Origin: Gemmatimonas phototrophica | GTDB lineage: Bacteria; Gemmatimonadota; Gemmatimonadetes; Longimicrobiales; Gaopeijiaceae | DNA length: 5,251 nt | Direction of reading: 5' to 3' | Assembly: GCA_945876015.1 (NCBI GenBank) | Contig: CAMCNM010000164.1 | Coordinates: 1-5,251, forward strand | In this document: positions 1 to 5,251 of the stretch, in pieces | Position numbering within the stretch: the first letter of the stretch is position 1 | How the letters are laid out: the number at the start of each line of letters is the position of its first letter | Translations under genes and position numbers: made by a program | Notes under the pieces: model-generated | Told to the model about the DNA's origin: nothing | Databases searched by the model: none | Seen by the model: the letters and a program-made list of their open reading frames with translations, nothing else

Positions 1-1
1 G

Positions 2-826
2 AAGGTCTGGCCGGAGAACTCCATGTTCCCCGACTTCTCGAAGCAGCTAGCCGAGGGCATGGTCAAAGAGACCGAGATGCTCTTCGATCACATCATCAAG
101 GATGACCTGAGCCCGCTCGAGCTGTTCACCGCCGACTACACGTTCGTCAACGAGCGCTTGGCCAAGCACTACGGCATTCCGGGCGTGTTCGGTGACGAGT
201 TCCGCAGGGTCCAGTATCCGACCACGGACCGGCGCGGGATCTTCGGGCACGGCAGCGTCCTGCAGCTCACTTCGATGTCCGCCCGGACATCGCCGGTGCT
301 GCGCGGGAAGTGGGTGATGGAGGTGATCATGGGTACGCCGCCGCCGCCGCCACCGCCCAACGTTCCGGCGTTCGATGCCAGTCCGTCGGCCGGGGCGGGA
401 CGCCGTCTCACGACTCGTGAGCGGATGGAGGCCCATCGCGCTGCCCCGGTGTGCAACTCTTGCCACCGGTTCATCGATCCGATTGGTCTCGCGCTCGACA
501 ACTTCGACGCGGTCGGCGCGTTCCGCGTCCGCGAAAACATGCAGGCGCTCGACACGCGTGGTGAGTTCTACGATGGCACGCCGGTGACCAGCGCCAGCGA
601 GCTTTCGGCCGTGCTGATGAAGCGTCCCGTCCCGCTGGTTCGGCAATTCACGAACAGCATGATGGCCTACGCGATCGGCCGTCCGATGCAGTACTTCGAC
701 CAGCCGACGATCCGCCAGATCACGCGGACCGCGGAGTCGAATGGTTACACGATGTCGTCGTTTATCATGGGCATCGTGACGAGCGAGCCCTTCCGTATGA
801 GACAAGCACAAAACACCGCAAACTGA
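2..826 (+). CDS. DUF1592/DUF1588/DUF1585 protein, cytochrome c-like (3' part of gene)
   Basis: This is the C-terminal 274 residues of a large planctomycete-cytochrome-C-type protein. The frame is open to the left edge, so the ATG at 23 is probably internal and the true start lies outside the window. The visible domain order matches the family: the end of DUF1592 (PSD4; residues 1-70, with 'LFTADYTFVNERLAKHYG'), then DUF1588 (PSCyt3; about 78-178), then DUF1585 (PSD2; about 189-268). DUF1588 holds the family's GTP-plus-polyproline stretch (seven prolines, 113-119) and one CNSCH motif (C151, C154, H155), expected to bind haem c covalently and so act outside the cytoplasm. Full-length members usually also have an N-terminal cytochrome domain, DUF1587 and DUF1595, which would lie upstream. 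The function of the family is not established; redox or envelope roles are inference. The gene ends 14 bases before the DUF1552 gene, its usual partner. Domain assignment is confident. Confidence 0.93.
   Translation, partial: KVWPENSMFPDFSKQLAEGMVKETEMLFDHIIKDDLSPLELFTADYTFVNERLAKHYGIPGVFGDEFRRVQYPTTDRRGIFGHGSVLQLTSMSARTSPVLRGKWVMEVIMGTPPPPPPPNVPAFDASPSAGAGRRLTTRERMEAHRAAPVCNSCHRFIDPIGLALDNFDAVGAFRVRENMQALDTRGEFYDGTPVTSASELSAVLMKRPVPLVRQFTNSMMAYAIGRPMQYFDQPTIRQITRTAESNGYTMSSFIMGIVTSEPFRMRQAQNTAN
452..466 (+). other. CxxCH haem-c attachment motif in the DUF1588 domain
   Basis: The codons read C-N-S-C-H, followed by R-F-I-D-P-I-G. CxxCH is the standard site for covalent haem c attachment, and the following FIDPIG-type stretch is typical of this family. 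It implies maturation by a cytochrome c assembly system on the outer side of the cytoplasmic membrane. The motif is seen directly; haem loading is inferred from the family. No clear distal methionine ligand can be assigned from this fragment alone. Confidence 0.8.
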
Positions 827-840
827 CGGGGGCGCAAAAA

Positions 841-2229
841 ATGAACTTCCTCACTGGAAAGCACCTTTCGCGGCGTACCTTCCTCCGTGGCAGCGGGGCC
901 ACGGTCGCGCTCCCGTTGCTCGATGCGATGGTTCCGGCCGGGCGTGCCGGGCGTAACCCCGCGGACGGCTTCACCCGCTTCATCGGCATCTACGAGGCGA
1001 TGGGGTGCGCTGGCGGCAACGACTGGGGCGATTCCCAGCACCTGTTCGCTCCTTCGACGCTGGGCCGGGGCATGGAGTTCGCTGCCCAGAGCCAGCTGAA
1101 GCCGCTCGAGGACTACAAGCAGTACATGACGGTGGTCAGCCAGACCGACTGCAAGATGGCCGAACCGTTCAAAGCAGAAGAGATCGGCGGCGACCATGAC
1201 CGCTCGACGGCCGTGTTCCTGACCCAGTCGCATCCGCTCCAGACCGAGGCGGATGTGTACTGCGGCAAGTCGCTCGACCAGATCCACGCGGATCGCTTCG
1301 GGCAGGACACCGCGCTCCCGTCGCTCGAGATGTCGGTCTCGCGCATCGATCGCTCGTGCGCCTACAACTACCACTGCGCCTACACGTTCTCGATGGCATG
1401 GAAGTCGCCTTCGCAGCCGCTTACCGCGACGCTGGAGCCCAGGAGCGTGTTCGAGCAGCTCTTCGGGGCCGGCAAGGATACGGCGGATCGTGCCGAGCGG
1501 ATCAGGAAGAACCAGAGCGTGCTCGACTGGATCGCGGGCCAGATGGCGGAGCTGAGGAAGCAGGTCGGAGCGACCGACCGCCTCGCGCTCGATGAGTACA
1601 CCACGAACGTCCGTGAGCTGGAGCGCCGGATCGAGCTCGTGCAGAAGAACAACTCGAGCGGTGAAGAGCGCGCCATGCCGGAAGCACCGTCAGGCGTGCC
1701 GGATCGGTGGGAGGAGCACATAGAGCTGATGTTCGACCTCCAGGTCCTCGCGCTGCAGGCCGATCTGACCCGGTCGATCACGCTGATCCAGGGTGTGGAC
1801 CAGGAGAACCGGACTCACCCGGAGAGCGGAACCAACCAGTCGTGGCACGGCGCCTCGCACCACGGGAACGTTCCCTCTGCCGTGTTGGACTACAACCTGA
1901 TCAACACGTACCGCACCACGCAGCTGCGCTACCTGCTCGAGAAGATGAAGACCACGATGGACGGCGATAAGTCGCTCCTCGACAAGAGCGTCGTCCTCTG
2001 GGGCTCCTCGATGGGCGACCCGAACCTGCACAACCACCGCCGCTGCCCCCTGATTCTCTTCGGGCACGCGAACGGAGCTCTCGAGGGCGACACGCACCTG
2101 AGAGCACCGCAGGGCACGCCCATGGCCAACGTGATGCTCAGCCTGATGCAGAGCATCGGGCATGACGACATGACCCGCTTCGGCGACAGCACGTACGCAT
2201 TCCCGCTCACCGCTCCGAGAGGCCTGTGA
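841..2229 (+). CDS. DUF1552 domain protein (HxxSHH family), Tat-exported
   Basis: This complete 462-residue protein belongs to the DUF1552 family (PF07586), at about the usual length. The N-terminus has a twin-arginine signal, S-R-R-T-F-L-R at residues 10-16, followed by a hydrophobic stretch (GATVALPLLDAMV), so Tat export of a folded, perhaps metal-containing protein is predicted. The hallmark HxxSHH motif is H336-G-A-S-H340-H341. Other family-like blocks are GGDHDR (116-121) followed by a FLTQSHP-type segment, and a late 'VVLWGSSMGDPNLHNHRR' block. The clustered histidines suggest metal binding, but no reaction is established for the family. The ATG at 841 is the natural start because the twin-arginine leader follows at once. 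A GGGGG run at 828-832 is the only nearby ribosome-binding candidate and is not a canonical Shine-Dalgarno. The 3' end overlaps the ankyrin gene by four bases. Confidence 0.93.
   Translation: MNFLTGKHLSRRTFLRGSGATVALPLLDAMVPAGRAGRNPADGFTRFIGIYEAMGCAGGNDWGDSQHLFAPSTLGRGMEFAAQSQLKPLEDYKQYMTVVSQTDCKMAEPFKAEEIGGDHDRSTAVFLTQSHPLQTEADVYCGKSLDQIHADRFGQDTALPSLEMSVSRIDRSCAYNYHCAYTFSMAWKSPSQPLTATLEPRSVFEQLFGAGKDTADRAERIRKNQSVLDWIAGQMAELRKQVGATDRLALDEYTTNVRELERRIELVQKNNSSGEERAMPEAPSGVPDRWEEHIELMFDLQVLALQADLTRSITLIQGVDQENRTHPESGTNQSWHGASHHGNVPSAVLDYNLINTYRTTQLRYLLEKMKTTMDGDKSLLDKSVVLWGSSMGDPNLHNHRRCPLILFGHANGALEGDTHLRAPQGTPMANVMLSLMQSIGHDDMTRFGDSTYAFPLTAPRGL
2226..2229 (+). promoter_or_regulatory. Four-base GTGA stop/start overlap (translational coupling)
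   Basis: The TGA of the DUF1552 gene (2227-2229) overlaps the GTG start of the ankyrin gene (2226-2228). Such overlaps usually let the terminating ribosome restart on the next gene, keeping the two products in proportion. The purine-rich GAGAGG at 2217-2222 could assist but is closer to the start than an ideal Shine-Dalgarno. The overlap is seen directly; coupling is inferred. Confidence 0.75.
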
Positions 2230-4142
2230 AAAACACTCTTGGGAGGTACCTGACCAGCGCTGCGTTCGCATTTGTGCTCCTGGGTGCGTCCATTCTTCCG
2301 GACGACCAGGCGCTGCTCGACGCGACCAAGCGTGGTGACGTGACCGCCGTGAAGGCGGCCCTGAAGGACGGTGCCGACGTGAACGCGGCGCAGGGCGACG
2401 GACTGACCGCCCTGCACCTGGCCGCTCAGGAAGGCAACATCGAGATCGTGAAGGTGTTGGTCGGTGCGAAGGCGAACGTGGGAGCCAAGACCCGCATCGG
2501 CGCCTACACGCCCCTGCACCTGGCGGCGGGAGCCGGTCAGCCGCTGGTTGTGCGCGCGCTGCTCGACGCGGGCGCGAGCGCGACCGAGGTCACTTCGACC
2601 ACGGGTGTCACGGCTCTCCATCTCGCCGCGAAGGCGCTGAACGGAGAGGCCGCTGTTGCGGCGCTCATCGCGAAGGGTGCGCCGGTCAACGCGCGGGAGA
2701 TTTCTTCCGGGCAGACGGCCCTGATGTTCGCTTCGGCGGCGGGCCGGACCGCGGCGGTGAAGGTGCTCCTGCAGCACGGCGCCGATCCGGCGCTCAGCAC
2801 GGAGGCTGTTGACCTTCTCCAGCGTGTGGCGATCGATCGCGCGGCGGCGAAGACGATTCGTGACGCCGCCGCCGCCATTCGCCAGGGCGCCAATGGGACG
2901 GGCCGCACGCTGACTCCGGCCGAGGAGCAGGCGGCCATCGCGGAGCAGCGCAAGTTCCTGAGCTCGCAGGAGGAGATCAACAAGGTCATCGCGGGATTCG
3001 ATCCGGCCTCGCTCGAGGGCAAGGGCACGTTCTACAAGGGCGGAGCCGAGTTCGTCACGATGCCGGTGACCGAATCTCTGGTTGGTAAGACCGGCGGGAT
3101 GACCGCTCTGTTGCACGCGGCTCGGGCGGGCCACATGGACGTGGCGAGGGCGCTTCTGGACGGTGGTGCCGACATCAATCAGCAGAGCGCCGACGGCAGC
3201 ACGCCGCTGTTGATCTCGCTCCTGAATGGTCAGTTCGACACCGCGTTGGAGTTGATCCAGCGCGGCGCCGACGTAAACATCAAGACCAACACGGACGGTG
3301 TCTCCCCGCTGTTCGCGACCCTCCAGACGCAGTGGGCGCTGCGCTTCACCTCGCAGCCGCAGCCGCGCGCGCAGGACAGTCAGAAGACCGATTACATGAC
3401 GGTCCTGAACGCCCTGCTCGACAAGGGCGCTGATCCGAACGTTTCGCTGAAGACCCACCTCTGGCACTGGGAGTGGGAAGGGAAGATCGGCCTCGACATC
3501 ACCGGAGCCACGCCGCTCTGGCGCGCCGCGTTCGCCCAGGATCTCGTGGCGATGAAGGCGCTGGTGGCGCACGGTGCGAATCCGAATACGCCGACCACGT
3601 GGGGCCCTGTCGGCCTCCGGCCGCGTCGTCAGGAGGACGGTCGTCAGCAGGAGGACTCGGGACTGCCGTTCCTCGAGGAGGGTTCGCCGAACATGCATCC
3701 GATCCACGCCGCCGCTGGTGGCGGGTACATGGGCCTCGGTGCGTTCCAGCAGAACAACGTGCCGAACAACTTCCTCCCCACGGTGAAATTCCTGGTCGAG
3801 GAGCTCGGCGCTGACGTGAACCTGCCCGATTCGTGGGGCTACACGCCGCTGCACTACGCCGCGGTCAGGGGCGGGAACGACCTGATCGAGTACCTCGTGT
3901 CGAAGGGCGCCGACGTGAAGGCGATCAGCCGTCTCGGCCAGTCCCCCGTGGACATGGCGCGCGGAGGGATGGGCGGGTTCTTCCTGCGGGCACCGTATCC
4001 CAAGACGGTGGAGCTCCTGTCGAGCCTGGGCTCGCCGTTCCAGTGCATGTCGACGCACTTCCGCGACACCGGTGACTACTGCGCCGCTTCGGGCGTGGCG
4101 CCGTTCGAGGACGTGTTCTTCGAGACTCCGCCGACGCGGTAA
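2226..4142 (+). CDS. Exported ankyrin-repeat protein, 638 residues
   Basis: The GTG start lies inside the GTGA overlap with the DUF1552 stop codon. Residues 1-25 form a Sec-type leader: K2 and R7, then a hydrophobic YLTSAAFAFVLLGASIL core; no clean AxA cleavage site is evident. Ankyrin repeats follow in two blocks. Block one (about 27-190) has core motifs TALHLAA (61), TPLHLAA (95), TALHLAA (129) and TALMFAS (164). A helix-prone, non-ankyrin linker covers about 191-289. Block two (about 290-605) has TALLHAA (293), TPLLISL (326), TPLWRAA (429), HPIHAAA (491) and TPLHYAA (540), with insertions at about 367-388, 407-425 (with HLWHWEW), 459-488 and 499-515. The tail has two cysteines, C607 and C619. 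Ankyrin repeats bind proteins; no catalytic motif is visible. Position after the DUF1592/DUF1552 pair suggests an envelope partner or scaffold. The partner is unknown. GAGAGG at 2217-2222 sits only three bases before the start. Confidence 0.9.
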   Translation: MKNTLGRYLTSAAFAFVLLGASILPDDQALLDATKRGDVTAVKAALKDGADVNAAQGDGLTALHLAAQEGNIEIVKVLVGAKANVGAKTRIGAYTPLHLAAGAGQPLVVRALLDAGASATEVTSTTGVTALHLAAKALNGEAAVAALIAKGAPVNAREISSGQTALMFASAAGRTAAVKVLLQHGADPALSTEAVDLLQRVAIDRAAAKTIRDAAAAIRQGANGTGRTLTPAEEQAAIAEQRKFLSSQEEINKVIAGFDPASLEGKGTFYKGGAEFVTMPVTESLVGKTGGMTALLHAARAGHMDVARALLDGGADINQQSADGSTPLLISLLNGQFDTALELIQRGADVNIKTNTDGVSPLFATLQTQWALRFTSQPQPRAQDSQKTDYMTVLNALLDKGADPNVSLKTHLWHWEWEGKIGLDITGATPLWRAAFAQDLVAMKALVAHGANPNTPTTWGPVGLRPRRQEDGRQQEDSGLPFLEEGSPNMHPIHAAAGGGYMGLGAFQQNNVPNNFLPTVKFLVEELGADVNLPDSWGYTPLHYAAVRGGNDLIEYLVSKGADVKAISRLGQSPVDMARGGMGGFFLRAPYPKTVELLSSLGSPFQCMSTHFRDTGDYCAASGVAPFEDVFFETPPTR

Positions 4143-4169
4143 CGATTGGCTTTGGCTGAAGCAGTTTCG

Positions 4170-4214
4170 GGGCGGTGGAGGAGGGAGGGTCCCTTCTTCA
4201 CCGCCCTTCGTTTT
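4170..4214 (+). terminator. Rho-independent terminator of the three-gene operon
   Basis: A 17-nt arm at 4170-4186 pairs completely with 4190-4206 across a three-base GGG loop. Fifteen pairs are Watson-Crick and two are G-U (4178/4198 and 4181/4195). The base of the stem is very GC-rich, and TTCGTTTT (4207-4214) follows at once. This is the structure expected of an intrinsic terminator on the + strand, 27 bases after the ankyrin stop codon. No matching A-tract precedes the stem, so there is no sign that it works in the other direction. It separates the operon from thrS. Confidence 0.88.
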
Positions 4215-4222
4215 GTAGGGCG

Positions 4223-4251
4223 TTGATCCCCGACGCCATCCGTGTCAGAAT
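4223..4251 (+). promoter_or_regulatory. Candidate sigma-70-type promoter for thrS
   Basis: TTGATC (4223-4228) and CAGAAT (4246-4251) are separated by 17 bases and each match the -35 and -10 consensus at four of six positions. The site lies between the terminator and the thrS start, where a promoter is needed, and predicts a leader of roughly 35 bases. A weak imperfect hairpin (4219-4224 with 4232-4237) overlaps the -35 element and is probably chance. In a GC-rich genome of uncertain phylum the consensus may differ, so this remains a candidate. Confidence 0.33.
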
Positions 4252-4293
4252 CCCTGGCGCCGATCTTCCGTAGTCCCATAGAGCCAGAGAGCC

Positions 4294-5251
4294 ATGACCC
4301 AGCAAGCGATCCGATTCACGCTTCCCGACGGGAGCGTTCGGGAGCTGCCCGCGGAGTCGTCGCTGCTCGATCTGGCGCGGGCGATCGGTCCGGGGCTGGC
4401 CAAGGCCGCCGTGGCGGCCGCGGTGGATGGGGAGGTCCGGGACCTCATGTACGCGCCGTCCCGCGACGTGTCGGTGCGGATCCTCACCGAGAAGGATCCC
4501 GAGGCGCTCGCGGTGCTGCGCCACTCGGCCGCCCACGTCCTCGCGACCGCGGTGCGCGAGCTTCGTCCCGGCGCCGCGATCGGCTTCGGTCCGGCCATCG
4601 AGGACGGCTTCTACTACGACTTCGGCGTGGACGCTCCGTTCACGCCGGACGATCTGGCGGCCTTCGAGGCGCGCATGCGCGTGGTGGTCGAGGCCGACAT
4701 GCCGTTCGAGCGGGAGCGCGTCACGCGCGAGGAGGCGCGGGATCTGTTCGCGGGCGATCCCCTCAAGCTCGAGCGCCTCGAGGAGCTGGCCGACGGAGAG
4801 GAGATCACGGTCTACCGGAACGGACCGTTCTTCGACTTGTGCCGAGGACCGCACGTCCCGAGCACGGGGCGGCTCAGGCACTTCAAGCTGTTGCACGGCG
4901 CGGGCGCCTACTGGAGGGGTGACGAGCGCCGTCAGATGCTGCAGCGCATCTACGGCACGGCCTTCTGGAAGGAGGCCGACCTCGCCGCGCACCTGCACCG
5001 GATCGAGGAGGCGCGCCGCCGGGACCATCGCGTCCTCGGCCGGGCCCTGGATCTCTTCCACTTTTTCCCGGTGTCCCCGGGCGCCGCGTTTTGGACGCCG
5101 CGCGGAACGACCCTGTACAACACGCTCGAGGAGTTCGTCCGCGAACGGCAGAAGGAGGGATTTCTCGAGATCAAGACGCCGCTGCTCTACACCAAGAAGC
5201 TGTGGGAGCAATCGGGGCACTGGGGGAAGTACCGCGAGAACATGTTCCTCG
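4294..5251 (+). CDS. thrS: Threonyl-tRNA synthetase, N-terminal half (gene runs off right edge)
   Basis: ThrRS charges tRNA-Thr with threonine in the cytoplasm and removes mischarged serine. The visible 319 residues are about half of a usual protein of about 640. An N-terminal TGS domain (about 5-65, starting IRFTLPDGS) is followed by the editing domain, with H77-S-A-A-H81 and C183-R-G-P-H187 forming the HxxxH/CxxxH editing-site set, and the GFGPAIEDGFYYDF block at about 98-111. A FKLLHGAGAYWRGD segment follows. The class II catalytic core then begins, with DHRVLGRALDLF and an SPGAAFWTPRG stretch in the motif 1 region. Motifs 2 and 3, the zinc-binding catalytic residues and the anticodon-binding domain lie beyond the window. 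The ATG at 4294 is fixed by an in-frame TAG at 4279-4281. The ribosome-binding site is weak (AGAGAG, 4286-4291). The identification is firm. Confidence 0.97.
   Translation, partial: MTQQAIRFTLPDGSVRELPAESSLLDLARAIGPGLAKAAVAAAVDGEVRDLMYAPSRDVSVRILTEKDPEALAVLRHSAAHVLATAVRELRPGAAIGFGPAIEDGFYYDFGVDAPFTPDDLAAFEARMRVVVEADMPFERERVTREEARDLFAGDPLKLERLEELADGEEITVYRNGPFFDLCRGPHVPSTGRLRHFKLLHGAGAYWRGDERRQMLQRIYGTAFWKEADLAAHLHRIEEARRRDHRVLGRALDLFHFFPVSPGAAFWTPRGTTLYNTLEEFVRERQKEGFLEIKTPLLYTKKLWEQSGHWGKYRENMFL

Noticed and set aside
338..358. A CCG-rich tract encoding seven prolines, considered as a microsatellite or sequencing artefact.
   Set aside because: A polyproline run after G-T is a known feature of DUF1588 domains, and the frame continues correctly on both sides.
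47..811. A 254-residue antisense open frame opposite the DUF1592-family gene.
   Set aside because: Arg/His-rich composition without domains, and the opposite strand carries a clear CxxCH-containing family protein.
2397..3900. Recurring short DNA motifs in the ankyrin gene, considered as a nucleotide repeat array.
   Set aside because: They come from the repeating ankyrin protein consensus (TxLHLAA and GAD-type codons) and are not conserved or evenly spaced at the DNA level.
1929..4058. A 709-residue antisense open frame opposite the ankyrin gene and the DUF1552 3' end.
   Set aside because: It is Arg/His/Leu/Val-rich low-complexity translation typical of the reverse of a GC-rich gene, has no recognisable domain, and lies opposite a convincing ankyrin protein.
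4219..4237. A small inverted repeat (GGCGTT with GACGCC), considered as an operator or leader structure for thrS.
   Set aside because: The stem is only six pairs including a G-U and is expected by chance in GC-rich DNA. No T-box or ThrRS-operator-like features accompany it.
4242..4922. A 226-residue + strand frame overlapping the start of thrS.
   Set aside because: It is a Gly/Arg/Ala-rich out-of-frame reading of thrS, without motifs. The thrS frame is open to the right edge and matches its family throughout.
4198..5220. A 340-residue antisense open frame opposite thrS.
   Set aside because: The + strand encodes a clear threonyl-tRNA synthetase with editing-site motifs. The reverse frame has shadow-like composition and would cross the terminator.

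Overview
This is a GC-rich, densely packed bacterial window with every supported gene on the + strand. It carries the 3' end of a DUF1592/DUF1588/DUF1585 ('planctomycete cytochrome C') gene, a complete DUF1552 gene, a complete gene for an exported ankyrin-repeat protein, an intrinsic terminator, and the 5' half of thrS (threonyl-tRNA synthetase). Paired DUF1592 and DUF1552 genes are typical of Planctomycetota, Acidobacteriota, Verrucomicrobiota, Gemmatimonadota and some Myxococcota. The addition of a large exported ankyrin protein and the high GC content make me favour Gemmatimonadota or Acidobacteriota. That placement is inference from gene content, not from a phylogenetic marker.

Layout. 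Bases 2-826 encode the C-terminal 274 residues of the DUF1592-family protein, including a CxxCH haem-c motif. After 14 bases comes a DUF1552 protein (841-2229) with a twin-arginine leader and the family's HxxSHH motif. Its stop codon overlaps the GTG start of the ankyrin gene (2226-4142) by four bases, so the two are probably translationally coupled. The three genes look like one operon, closed by a 17-bp hairpin followed by a T-rich tract (4170-4214). A modest promoter candidate (4223-4251) precedes thrS, which starts at 4294 and runs off the right edge.

How the genes may work together. All three operon products look exported or envelope-associated: a c-type cytochrome-like protein, a Tat substrate, and an ankyrin protein with a Sec-type leader. 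This suggests an envelope module in which the ankyrin protein is a scaffold or binding partner for the other two. The biochemical role of the DUF1592/DUF1552 pair is not established, so I assign no pathway. thrS is an unrelated housekeeping gene in its own transcription unit. No tRNA, rRNA, CRISPR array, insertion sequence or attachment site is visible, and there is no gene-free stretch over 151 bases.
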